From contig NZ_CP019728.1 of the NCBI RefSeq assembly GCF_002005405.1, positions 62,001 through 126,000 of the forward strand: 64,000 nucleotides of DNA, read 5' to 3'. The DNA is from Jeotgalibaca dankookensis. Its GTDB lineage: Bacteria > Bacillota > Bacilli > Lactobacillales > Aerococcaceae. Of this stretch, positions 56,168-64,000 are shown piece after piece. The number at the start of each line of letters is the position of its first letter. Positions within the stretch are counted from its first letter, which is position 1. A program made the translations under genes and the position numbers. The notes beneath the pieces are model-generated. The model had not been told where the DNA came from and ran no database searches. It was given only the letters and a program-made list of their open reading frames with translations.

Positions 56168-57380
56168 AGAATTAACTCCTGCTGAGTATAATCCGCGAAA
56201 AAATTTACAGCCAGGTGATGCAGAATATGAAAAATTGAAACGTTCGTTAGGAACATTCGGTTACGTTGATCCAATTATTTGGAATCAAAGAACGGAACGG
56301 GTAGTAGGTGGGCACCAGCGACTCAAGGTTTTAGAAGACTTAGGTTACGAAACGATCGATTGTGTGGTGGTTGATTTAGATGAGGACAAGGAGAAAGCTC
56401 TCAATGTAGCCTTAAATAAAATCAGTGGTGATTGGGATAAAGATAAATTGGTCATTCTCATTTCAGATTTAGAGGCTACTGACTTTGATGTATCACTCAC
56501 CGGATTTGATCCAGAAGAACTCGACGACTTATTTAAAGATGATTTGAAGGATGGGATAGAAGATGATGATTTTGATGTGGATGAAGTCCTAAAAGAGCCC
56601 ACCATGACACAGCAAGGAGATATTTGGCAATTAGGTCGTCATCGTTTAGTCTGTGGCGACAGTACCAAAATCTCAACCTTTGAAGCCTTAATGGAAGGGC
56701 GACTAGCGAATTTGATTGTGACAGACCCTCCTTATAATGTGAACTATGAAGGTAAAGCAGGAAAAATTCAAAATGATAATCAAAGTGATGTCGACTTTTA
56801 TCAGTTTTTATTAGATGTGTTTCAATTGTCTCATGATGTACTAGCTGACGATGGTTCTATCTATATGTTTCATGCGGATACTGAAGGTCTGAACTTTAGA
56901 AGAGCATTTAAAGAGGCGGGTTTCTATCTGTCAGGGACTTGTATTTGGAAGAAACAATCCCTGGTCTTAGGTCGTTCTCCTTATCAATGGCAACACGAAC
57001 CGATTCTATTTGGATGGAAGAAAAAAGGGAAGCACCTATGGTATAACGGACGAAAAGAGTCAACAATTTGGGAATTTGATAAACCCAAGAAAAATGGCGA
57101 CCATCCAACGATGAAACCCGTACCTTTAATTGCATATCCAATTCTAAATTCTTCATTAACCAATGGGATTGTACTGGACCCCTTTGGAGGATCCGGGTCA
57201 ACGCTTATAGCTTGTGAACAAACGGATCGAGTTTGTTACACGATTGAACTAGATGAGAAATACTGCGATGTGATTGTCAAACGGTACATTAAACAAGTTG
57301 AAAACAGTACCGAAGTAACATTAATACGTAAAGGGAAAAAATATACTTATTCTGATTTACTATCAAGTGTTTCTGAATAG
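56142..57380 (+). CDS. ParB-like / DNA methyltransferase fusion (phage)
   Basis: 412 residues, GGAGGGG 9 bases before ATG. The N-terminal 130 residues are a ParB/Srx-like nuclease-fold domain: LTPAEYNPRKNL, GYVDPIIWNQRTERVVGGHQ and RLKVLEDLGY. The C-terminal part is a beta-class N6/N4 DNA methyltransferase with LIVTDPPYNVNYEGKAG (motif IV) and VLDPFGGSGSTLIACEQ (motif I). The target recognition part is short (residues about 200-330). It probably protects phage DNA from host restriction. Coupled with metK. Confidence 0.93.
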   Translation: MEMRQLSLKELTPAEYNPRKNLQPGDAEYEKLKRSLGTFGYVDPIIWNQRTERVVGGHQRLKVLEDLGYETIDCVVVDLDEDKEKALNVALNKISGDWDKDKLVILISDLEATDFDVSLTGFDPEELDDLFKDDLKDGIEDDDFDVDEVLKEPTMTQQGDIWQLGRHRLVCGDSTKISTFEALMEGRLANLIVTDPPYNVNYEGKAGKIQNDNQSDVDFYQFLLDVFQLSHDVLADDGSIYMFHADTEGLNFRRAFKEAGFYLSGTCIWKKQSLVLGRSPYQWQHEPILFGWKKKGKHLWYNGRKESTIWEFDKPKKNGDHPTMKPVPLIAYPILNSSLTNGIVLDPFGGSGSTLIACEQTDRVCYTIELDEKYCDVIVKRYIKQVENSTEVTLIRKGKKYTYSDLLSSVSE

Positions 57381-57896
57381 TTCCTCAAGAGTTAAACGTT
57401 TAGGTAAGGAGACAGGATGAAGCTTCTCTTTACCAAAAAAAACTAAAGAAATATTAGCCTGCGTTTCGTCAAGCAACTCTGGTATTTCATTTTCAAAGTC
57501 ATATCTTACCCAAAATCGATCACAACCTAGCGGTGGAATTGTTATTGGAAAGTCAGTAATATATGTAGCTTCTTTAAATCCTTTTGCTACCTCTTGGGTT
57601 TTCATAATCTGACGAGCGTCATATAAACTGCCAAAATGTTCGTTTTGAATAGAAATTTTAGTTCGTTGGAGTACAGTTTGTTTTCTGGAATGATTGGTAA
57701 TAGCTAATTCTAGAAAAAGAATGTTTGATGCTAACCGATAAGTGTTTTTAACTTCAACGGTTACATGAGTCCGATTATCTAACCACTTTGAGATTAAGTT
57801 CCAAATTGACAAGAAAAATCCTATGATTGCAATCCATAAAGTAATCGAATCTTTGCTATTGATAAACCAGGTATTGAAAGTTGTTAACCATTGCAT
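57363..57896 (-). CDS. Inverted membrane-anchored moron gene of unknown function
   Basis: 177 residues on the minus strand from ATG 57896 (AAAGGAG upstream), against all neighbours. One membrane segment (SITLWIAIIGFFLSIWNLIS) is followed by a beta-rich cytoplasmic domain with TRTHVTVEVKNTYRLASNIL-like and LFLELAITNHSRKQTVLQ stretches and a PLGCDRFWVRYDFENEIPEL. No known domain recognised. A TATACT box at 57918-57923 (minus strand) may be its promoter. Inverted single genes within late operons are often expressed in the lysogen and give superinfection exclusion or other fitness effects. Confidence 0.75.
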   Translation of the reverse strand: MQWLTTFNTWFINSKDSITLWIAIIGFFLSIWNLISKWLDNRTHVTVEVKNTYRLASNILFLELAITNHSRKQTVLQRTKISIQNEHFGSLYDARQIMKTQEVAKGFKEATYITDFPITIPPLGCDRFWVRYDFENEIPELLDETQANISLVFFGKEKLHPVSLPKRLTLEELFRNT

Positions 57897-58021
57897 AAAA
57901 TCAGCTCCTTTATTCCTAGTATATCCTATCATGTGTAATAAAAGCTATCTAATCACTGATATGACTGGACTTCCACTCCGTTTAGAGTGATATATGTACA
58001 TGAAGAAAAGGAGGGGAAATC

Positions 58022-58603
58022 ATGCAGATAATGTATGAGTTAGAAGGTCGTAAACGTAAAGCGTTGTGCAAAGTCATATCAAGGGAAACTGGTGAGGCGA
58101 TAAAATATCTTGGCACCCCCACATATGCTTATCAAATTGGGGAAATAAAGGTTGAACGAGATGCGACAGTCATTGGTTTAAACGAAAAAGTCCATCAAGC
58201 GATTCTGGAAGCCGGATTTAGTGTGATGAATCAAAAAAATGAAACAGGCTTTAGTATTTCAGTGCCATTAATTGAAGCCACAGAATTGGTAAAATTAGAA
58301 AAGCTATTAACTGCCAAAAGGGTGCTAATTGAAAAAGCCTTAAATGCAAACAGGGTTTGTTTTGAAGTGAAGAGCGATCATTTAGAATTTCCTTGGTTTG
58401 ATGAACAACCGGATCAAGAAGTCATACAAGCCACAGTCATATTCATTGAAAAAACCATTCAGTACGTAAAAGAACGGAAATTTATTTCAGCAAAAGAAAC
58501 GCAAACGGATAATGACAAATATACTTTTAGAACGTTTTTACTGGCAATTGGCAATTGGGATGATAGGACCGGACTACAAAGACGTAAGAAATATCTTACT
58601 TAA
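58022..58603 (+). CDS. Phage protein of the so-called virulence-related type
   Basis: 193 residues after GGAGGGG. It begins MQIMYELEGRKRKALCKVIS (a second ATG lies 9 bases in) and has GEAIKYLGTPTYAYQIGEIK. Proteins of this form are found in Firmicute prophages next to terminase genes, annotated as virulence-related without evidence. No catalytic motif is seen. Position between methyltransferase and terminase is the only hint. Confidence 0.65.
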   Translation: MQIMYELEGRKRKALCKVISRETGEAIKYLGTPTYAYQIGEIKVERDATVIGLNEKVHQAILEAGFSVMNQKNETGFSISVPLIEATELVKLEKLLTAKRVLIEKALNANRVCFEVKSDHLEFPWFDEQPDQEVIQATVIFIEKTIQYVKERKFISAKETQTDNDKYTFRTFLLAIGNWDDRTGLQRRKKYLT

Positions 58604-58650
58604 AGAGTTATCCGGAAATAGTGCTTTTAGATTTCCAAAGGAGGCTCAAA

Positions 58651-58863
58651 ATGGATAAGCGAATTTTAGAAACTATCAAAAAACAATACCCTATTGGCAG
58701 TCGGGTTGAATTAGTTCAAATGGATGATGTTCAAGCACCTCCTGTAGGCACATTAGGAACCGTTGTAGGAGTCGATGATATTGGTTCCATTATGGTTTCT
58801 TGGGATAACGGTTCTTCATTAAACGTACTATATCAAAAGGATAAAGTTAAGAATATATATTAA
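58651..58863 (+). CDS. DUF4314 phage protein
   Basis: 70 residues from ATG 58651, after AAAGGAGG. The core is a small SH3-like barrel: YPIGSRVELVQMDDVQAPPV, GTLGTVVGVDDIGSIMVSWD and NGSSLNVLY, matching DUF4314. Function unknown, common beside phage terminases. Confidence 0.85.
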   Translation: MDKRILETIKKQYPIGSRVELVQMDDVQAPPVGTLGTVVGVDDIGSIMVSWDNGSSLNVLYQKDKVKNIY

Positions 58864-58926
58864 CTTCTATTTTCATATAAGATATAATATATATAACAAA
58901 AAATCATATATTTCTAGGAGGTTAAT

Positions 58927-59118
58927 ATGAATTGTGCAAATTGTGGTAATGATGATCAAGAATGGCTTTGTGATGAAGGAGACACAGTGTACTGTCAAAA
59001 ATGTTATCATAGGACGCTTCTATCGACCGGTGAGTTGGATGAAATCGAGTGTAAATATTGTCATAATATGAGAGATAGAACAGCCTATTATTGTCGACAT
59101 TGTAATATGGATCAATAA
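58927..59118 (+). CDS. Small zinc-finger phage protein
   Basis: 63 residues after AGGAGG. Four CxxC-like pairs (NCANCGN, YCQKCYH, CKYCHN, YCRHCNM) suggest one or two zinc sites. Unrecognised beyond that. A terminator follows. Confidence 0.65.
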   Translation: MNCANCGNDDQEWLCDEGDTVYCQKCYHRTLLSTGELDEIECKYCHNMRDRTAYYCRHCNMDQ

Positions 59119-59123
59119 TTTCT

Positions 59124-59160
59124 AAAACCAGAGGACTCATAAAGAGTTTTCTGGTTTTTT
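59124..59160 (+). terminator. Terminator before the large terminase
   Basis: AAAACCAGAGGACTC pairs with GAGTTTTCTGGTTTTTT (59144-59160). Confidence 0.85.
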
Positions 59161-59174
59161 GGGGAGGGAGACGA

Positions 59175-60773
59175 TTGAGAAAACTTAAAAAGTATGTACC
59201 TACACAATTCAAGGAAAAGACATCAGTATATGATAAAGAAAAAGCGGATTACGCAGTAGATTTTATTGAATGTTTAACGCACACCAAAGGTCAATGGGCA
59301 GGCAAACCATTTGAATTAATTGATTGGCAAGAACAAATTGTTAGAGACTTATTTGGAACCATCAAGCCTAATGGATATCGCCAATTTAACACAGCTTATG
59401 TTGAGATACCTAAAAAACAAGGGAAGTCAGAACTTGCAGCAGCGTTAGCGCTATTACTCACTTGTGGGGATGGGGAAGAACGAGCCGAAGTATACGGTTG
59501 TGCAGCAGACAGACAACAAGCTTCAATTGTTTTTGAAGTGGCCGCTGATATGGTGCGGATGTGTCCTGCCTTAAATAAACGCGTAAAAATTCTTGCCTCA
59601 CAAAAAAGAATCATTTTTCATCCCACTAATAGTTTTTACCAAGTTTTATCGGCAGAAGCCTACTCGAAACATGGGTTTAATATTAGTGGGGTTATTTTTG
59701 ATGAACTCCATACACAACCTAATCGTAAATTATTTGATGTTATGACGAAAGGTTCAGGGGACGCGAGGACACAGCCTTTATATTTTTTAATTACAACAGC
59801 AGGTAACGATACTCAAAGCATTGGTTATGAGGTTCATCAAAAAGCGGAGGATATTATAGAAGGTCGCAAAACGGATCCTACTTTTTATCCAGTCATTTAT
59901 GGAGCGAAGGAAGATGAGGATTGGACCGATCCAGAGGTTTGGAAAAAAGCGAATCCCTCCTTAGATATTACTGTAGCTATGGAAAAAGTCGAAGCAGCCT
60001 TTGAAAGTGCCAGACAGAATCCGGCGGAGGAAAATTCATTTAGACAGCTTAGATTGAACCAATGGGTGAAACAAGCGGTGCGATGGATGCCAATGGATAA
60101 ATGGTCCGCCTGTGATTTTCCAGTAGACCCTGAGCGCCTGAGAGGCAAGGTATGTTATGGCGGATTAGATTTATCTTCTACGACAGACTTATCGGCATTT
60201 GTCTTAGTCTTTCCTCCAGAAGATGAAGAAGATAAATATGCAGTGCTACCTCACTTTTGGATGCCGGAAGATAATGTGGCACTTAGAGTAAGTCGAGACC
60301 ATGTACATTATGATCAATGGATACAAAGTGGAGATTTATTAACGACTGAAGGTAATGTCGTTCATTATGGGTATATTGAAAAGTTTATAGAAGAACTCGG
60401 AACGCAATTTAATATTCAGGAAATAGCCTTTGACCGTTGGGGAGCAATTCAAATGTCGCAAAACTTGGAAGGAATGGGTTTTACTGTGGTTCCATTTGGG
60501 CAAGGATTTAAAGACATGAGTCCTCCGACCAAAGAATTAATGAAACTGGTTCTTGAAGAAAAAATTGCTCATGGTGGTCATCCAGTTTTACATTGGATGG
60601 CGGATAACATCTTTATTAAGAATGATCCAGCTGGAAATATTAAACCAGATAAGGAAAAATCATCTGAAAAAATTGATGGGATAGTCGCAACGATTATGGC
60701 ATTAGATCGAGCCATTCGAAATGCTGGGAAACATGGTTCGGTGTATGAAGACCGAGGTATTTTACTGTTATAA
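59175..60773 (+). CDS. Terminase large subunit
   Basis: 532 residues from TTG 59175, GGGAGGGAG upstream. The ATPase motif EIPKKQGKSELAAALALLLT (Walker A-like) and VIFDELHTQPNRKLFDV (Walker B) are visible, with a nuclease part in GGLDLSSTTDLSAFVLVF and FDRWGAIQMSQNLEGMG. It matches the HK97-type TerL of cos phages. It packages DNA into the prohead with the portal, which follows 13 bases later. Confidence 0.94.
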   Translation: MRKLKKYVPTQFKEKTSVYDKEKADYAVDFIECLTHTKGQWAGKPFELIDWQEQIVRDLFGTIKPNGYRQFNTAYVEIPKKQGKSELAAALALLLTCGDGEERAEVYGCAADRQQASIVFEVAADMVRMCPALNKRVKILASQKRIIFHPTNSFYQVLSAEAYSKHGFNISGVIFDELHTQPNRKLFDVMTKGSGDARTQPLYFLITTAGNDTQSIGYEVHQKAEDIIEGRKTDPTFYPVIYGAKEDEDWTDPEVWKKANPSLDITVAMEKVEAAFESARQNPAEENSFRQLRLNQWVKQAVRWMPMDKWSACDFPVDPERLRGKVCYGGLDLSSTTDLSAFVLVFPPEDEEDKYAVLPHFWMPEDNVALRVSRDHVHYDQWIQSGDLLTTEGNVVHYGYIEKFIEELGTQFNIQEIAFDRWGAIQMSQNLEGMGFTVVPFGQGFKDMSPPTKELMKLVLEEKIAHGGHPVLHWMADNIFIKNDPAGNIKPDKEKSSEKIDGIVATIMALDRAIRNAGKHGSVYEDRGILLL

Positions 60774-60786
60774 ATGAGGTGATAAA

Positions 60787-62061
60787 TTGAAAATGTTTGA
60801 ACAATTAAAAATGTTATTTCGATCGAGAGATAAGCCGACCAATTTTACAAATAGTCGCTTATCTTTTTTATTTGGCTCAACCCCTTCTGGCCAAAAGGTT
60901 AATGAAAGGACGGCCATGCAGTCAACAGGAGTGTATGCCTGCGTTCGTATTCTGTCCGAGTCTGTTGCGAGCTTACCTTTGCATTTATATCGTTATGAAG
61001 ACAATGGCAGCAAAGTTAAAGCACGAGAGCACCCTCTCTACTTTCTATTACATGATGAGCCCAATGAAGAAATGACGAGTTTTACTTTCAGAGAAACGAT
61101 GATGTCACATCTGCTCCTATACGGAAATGCCTATGCTCAAGTGATTCGCAACGGCAGAGGTGATGTGTTAGGAATGTACCCATTGATGCCTAATCAAGTA
61201 GAAGTTCAAAGAGCGAAGAATAATGAATTGATTTATGTTTACACCAAAACCTCTGATGGCTCAGGTAGAGAAGAAAAAATATCACTAACTAGATCAGAAG
61301 TGCTTCATATTCCGGGTTTGGGCTTTGATGGGTTGATGGGGTACAGCCCCATTGCGATGGCTAAAAACGCGATTGGTATGGCGTTGGCTACAGAAGATTA
61401 TGGGGCTAGGTTTTTCGCGAATGGTGCAACACCCGGAGGCGTTTTAGAGCATCCAGGGATTGTCAAGGATCCAGAACGGTTAAGAGAAACGTGGCAAGCA
61501 CAATTTTCTAAAGGGAATGTTCATCGTGTCGCAGTATTGGAGGAAGGAATGAAATTCCATCAATTAACGATTCCACCTGATCAAGCCCAGTTTTTAGAAA
61601 CAAGAAAATTTCAGTTGAATGAAATTGCGCGAATATTTCGAGTGCCGCCACATATGATTGGAGATTTAGACCGCTCTAGCTTCAATAATATCGAGCAACA
61701 ATCCATGGAATTTGTGAAATACACACTAAATCCTTGGCTCGTTCGTATTGAACAAGCAATTCACCAATCACTGTTTTTTAAAGATGAGAAAGATACCTAC
61801 TTTGTAAAGTTTAATGTAAGTGGACTTTTACGAGGTGATTATGAGACGCGAATGAATGGTTATGCTGTAGGACGTCAAAACGGTTGGCTTTCAGCAAATG
61901 ACATTCGAGAGTTAGAAGACATGAACCATATCAGTGATAAAGAGGGTGGCAATCAATATTTAGTGAATGGCAACATGCTTCCACTGGATCAAGCGGGGGC
62001 TTTTTATAAAGAGAGGATAGATGCAGATGACCGTATTTTGGAATTGGAAGAAGACAAATAA
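60787..62061 (+). CDS. Phage portal protein
   Basis: 424 residues, HK97-type portal: KVNERTAMQSTGVYACVRIL, SESVASLPLHLYRYED and NEIARIFRVPPHMIGDLDRS. GAGGTG precedes a TTG start; ATG 60793 is the alternative. The portal forms the ring through which DNA enters the capsid. It overlaps the protease gene by about 35 bases, which is usual for this gene group. Confidence 0.93.
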   Translation: MKMFEQLKMLFRSRDKPTNFTNSRLSFLFGSTPSGQKVNERTAMQSTGVYACVRILSESVASLPLHLYRYEDNGSKVKAREHPLYFLLHDEPNEEMTSFTFRETMMSHLLLYGNAYAQVIRNGRGDVLGMYPLMPNQVEVQRAKNNELIYVYTKTSDGSGREEKISLTRSEVLHIPGLGFDGLMGYSPIAMAKNAIGMALATEDYGARFFANGATPGGVLEHPGIVKDPERLRETWQAQFSKGNVHRVAVLEEGMKFHQLTIPPDQAQFLETRKFQLNEIARIFRVPPHMIGDLDRSSFNNIEQQSMEFVKYTLNPWLVRIEQAIHQSLFFKDEKDTYFVKFNVSGLLRGDYETRMNGYAVGRQNGWLSANDIRELEDMNHISDKEGGNQYLVNGNMLPLDQAGAFYKERIDADDRILELEEDK

Positions 62062-62698
62062 TGAAAGTGTAAGGGAGTTGGTCATGGATGGAGTCATTGC
62101 AGAGAATTCCTGGTTAGACGATGAGGTTACACCTCAACTATTTAAAAATCAATTAGATGAAGGAGATGGGCCTATTATTATCTGGTTGAATTCTCCCGGT
62201 GGTGACTGTATTGCAGCCAGTCAAATTTATACGATGTTAATGAATTATCCCAATGAGGTAACAGTTCGAGTAGATGGGCTTGCTGCTTCTGCTGCCAGTG
62301 TGATTGCAATGGCCGGAACAACTGTGGAGATGGCACCAACCTCTCTCATGATGATTCATAATCCATTAACAGCGGTGATGGGAAGCAGTAAAGAAATGAG
62401 TCGAGCGATTGTTATGTTAGAGGAAGTGAAAGAATCAATTATTAATGCCTATGAACTAAAAACTGATTTATCAAGAGAAGAATTGTCTAAGATGATGGAT
62501 GCTGAAACTTGGATGAATGCGAATAAAGCCAAAGAACTCGGCTTCTGCGATGTGATTTATCAAGGTGATAAAGAGCTTGCGTTATCAAATTATTCTTTTT
62601 CAACGAAGCAATTAGCTCTTGAATTTGTCGCGAAGTTAGAAACTAAATACACACCGATTCAATCATTTTATGATCGCTTAGAGCGATTGAAATATTAG
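62027..62698 (+). CDS. ClpP-like prohead protease
   Basis: 223 residues from ATG 62027 (GAGAGG 10 bases upstream; ATG 62021 is closer), giving the start TVFWNWKKTNNESV. The ClpP-fold signature is seen in IIIWLNSPGGDCIAASQIY (oxyanion loop), VDGLAASAASVIAMAG (catalytic Ser) and LMMIHNPLTAVMG (His). It trims the capsid protein's N-terminal delta domain during head maturation. Confidence 0.93.
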   Translation: MTVFWNWKKTNNESVRELVMDGVIAENSWLDDEVTPQLFKNQLDEGDGPIIIWLNSPGGDCIAASQIYTMLMNYPNEVTVRVDGLAASAASVIAMAGTTVEMAPTSLMMIHNPLTAVMGSSKEMSRAIVMLEEVKESIINAYELKTDLSREELSKMMDAETWMNANKAKELGFCDVIYQGDKELALSNYSFSTKQLALEFVAKLETKYTPIQSFYDRLERLKY

Positions 62699-62710
62699 GA
62701 GGAAAATTTA

Positions 62711-63907
62711 ATGAATAAATTACAAGAATTAAGACAAAAACGTGCTAAAGCCTGGGATCAAACCAAGGCTTTTTTAGATGATTGCTATAAAGTGTCAGAT
62801 GTCTTATCAGCAGAAGATACGCAGCGCTATGAAGCGATGGAGGAAGAAGTTATTTCTTTAGGTCATGAAATTGAACGTTTAGAAAAACAACTAGAAATGG
62901 ATAAAGTGATGAACCAAGCTACTTCACAAGGTATTGTCACATCACCGCAGAGTACAAAAGAAATTGCGTCAGGGAAAGCCAGCCCAGAATATGAACAAGC
63001 ATTTTGGAATGTAATGCGCGGTAAGAATAGCGGTGTTATACAGAATGCACTGCAGGTTGGAACGGATTCAGAAGGTGGGTATTTAGTCCCAGATGAATTT
63101 GAACGACAATTAATAGAAGGATTAGAGTCAGAAAATATCTTCCGCCGCATTGCGAAAGTCATTCAAACGAGTAGCGGTGAACGAAAAATTCCAGTGGTCG
63201 CTTCAAAAGGAGATGCTTCTTGGATGGATGAAGAAGGGTCCTATGTTGAGAGTGATTTGAATTTCAATCAAGTTTTATTAGGAGCTCATAAATTGGGGAC
63301 TTTAGTAAAAGTATCAGAGGAATTATTAAACGATTCTGCGTTTAATTTACCAAGTTATATTGCGCGTGAGTTTGCTCGCCGATTAGGATCTAAGGAAGAA
63401 GAGGCCTTCTTAGTAGGGGATGGGGTTGGAAAACCATTAGGGCTCCTTTCTGATAATTCTGTGGAGGTAGGAATTACTACTACTTCTGATAAGGCAATCA
63501 CTTTCGATAATCTTATTGATTTATATTATTCCGTTAAAGAACCTTACCGTAAAAATTCAGTATTCATTATGAATGACCAAACGGTCAAAGCCATTCGTCA
63601 GCTAAAGGATGCTAATGGCCAATATATCTGGCAGCCATCTTTAGTGGCCGGTACACCAGATAAAATTTTAAACTGTCCTGTCCTAACCTCTCCTTATGTT
63701 CCGGAAATTGCAGCTGGAGCAACCACTGTGATTTTTGGTGATTTCAGTTACTACTGGATTGCGGATCGAGAAGGACGCAGCTTTAAACGATTAAATGAAT
63801 TATATGCGACGACAGGTCAGGTTGGTTTTTTAGGGTCACAAAGAGTGGACGGAAAGCTGATCTTACCAGAAGCTGTTAAGTTATTGAAACAAAAAGCGGG
63901 TGCTTAA
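62711..63907 (+). CDS. Major capsid protein, HK97 family
   Basis: 398 residues. The first 100 residues form a coiled-coil delta region (NKLQELRQKRAKAWDQTKAF and YEAMEEEVISLGHEIERLEK) that acts as scaffold and is cut off. The HK97 fold follows: SEGGYLVPDEFERQLIEGLE, ENIFRRIAKVIQTSSGERKI, VKVSEELLNDSAFNLPSY and IFGDFSYYWIADREGRSF. It is the main head protein. The order portal-protease-capsid is canonical. Confidence 0.96.
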   Translation: MNKLQELRQKRAKAWDQTKAFLDDCYKVSDVLSAEDTQRYEAMEEEVISLGHEIERLEKQLEMDKVMNQATSQGIVTSPQSTKEIASGKASPEYEQAFWNVMRGKNSGVIQNALQVGTDSEGGYLVPDEFERQLIEGLESENIFRRIAKVIQTSSGERKIPVVASKGDASWMDEEGSYVESDLNFNQVLLGAHKLGTLVKVSEELLNDSAFNLPSYIAREFARRLGSKEEEAFLVGDGVGKPLGLLSDNSVEVGITTTSDKAITFDNLIDLYYSVKEPYRKNSVFIMNDQTVKAIRQLKDANGQYIWQPSLVAGTPDKILNCPVLTSPYVPEIAAGATTVIFGDFSYYWIADREGRSFKRLNELYATTGQVGFLGSQRVDGKLILPEAVKLLKQKAGA

Positions 63908-63926
63908 TAGTTAGTAGGTGAATGTA

Positions 63927-64000
63927 ATGGTAGTTAGTTTAGAAGAAGCAAAGCTATTTTTAAGGGTAGAGAATGAAGTTGAAGATAGTCTGATTACTCA
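63927..64000 (+). CDS. Head-tail connector (gp6-like), cut by the window end
   Basis: ATG 63927 with TAGGTG upstream. The visible start VVSLEEAKLFLRVENEVEDS is that of phage gp6-like connector proteins (LEEAK.FLRVE...D). Only 24 codons are present. Confidence 0.75.
   Translation, partial: MVVSLEEAKLFLRVENEVEDSLIT

Larger units (their letters stand above)
43098..64000 (+). mobile_element. Cos-type siphovirus-like prophage (right end beyond window)
   Basis: A run of co-oriented phage genes from the HTH regulator through replication, packaging and head modules. It may also include the XRE-ImmA pair from 41746. No integrase, lysis or tail genes are present, so the right half and attR lie outside. 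The left end could be anywhere from the rlmD 3' end to 43 kb. All structural genes seen are intact. Confidence 0.9.

Overview
The window is chromosomal DNA of a low-GC Gram-positive bacterium, most likely Lactobacillales and probably near the Carnobacteriaceae/Enterococcaceae. This rests on the block pcrA-ligA-camS-gatCAB-dagK, a CamS pheromone-precursor lipoprotein, a DUF975 membrane protein, a B12-dependent ribonucleotide reductase, strong AGGAGG ribosome binding sites with frequent TTG/GTG starts, and lysine-riboswitch architecture. Genus cannot be fixed by reading alone.

Positions 1-35.7 kb are mostly core chromosome. First come cell-wall enzymes (VanY-type carboxypeptidase end, GH73 glucosaminidase), a PurK-like ATP-grasp protein, then pcrA, ligA, camS and the gatCAB amidotransferase operon. 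An IS3-family element sits inside the gatB terminator. After it come a diacylglycerol kinase, a CarD-like regulator, a membrane zinc-ribbon protein in an operon with a lipoprotein barnase and its barstar inhibitor, argS, a DacA-type carboxypeptidase, a CAP-domain protein, a MATE exporter, a lysine-riboswitch-controlled YfcC transporter, small zinc-ribbon/PC4-like/DUF975 genes, a HIRAN-domain protein, then (minus strand) DegV, UvrC and NrdJ. A second diacylglycerol kinase precedes rlmD. The usual order gatB-dagK-rlmD is thus split by about 20 kb, with a dagK copy on each side.

From 35.8 kb the DNA is accessory. A type III restriction-modification operon follows rlmD. Its mod gene is split by an IS30-family element (36564-37597) with a 3-bp ATT duplication, and its DPPY motif reads DVPY; res is intact. 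An XRE regulator plus ImmA/IrrE protease pair follows.

From about 43.1 kb to the window end lies a cos-type siphovirus-like prophage. It has a repressor-like HTH gene, a sigma-like factor, a replication module (Cas4/RecB-type nuclease, DUF2815, family A DNA polymerase, primase-SF3 helicase, VRR-NUC, SNF2 helicase), a DUF1492 late regulator, HNH endonuclease, candidate cos site and small terminase. Next come a phage-borne S-adenosylmethionine synthetase fused in operon to a ParB-like/DNA methyltransferase, an oppositely oriented membrane moron gene, then large terminase, portal, ClpP-like protease, HK97 capsid and the start of a head-tail connector. The right end and any integrase lie outside the window.

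Most worth following up: the barnase lipoprotein/barstar pair, the prophage MetK-methyltransferase unit, the inverted moron gene, the lysine riboswitch on a YfcC transporter, the candidate phage origin and cos regions, and the two IS insertions that can be undone in silico. No rRNA, tRNA or CRISPR array was seen.
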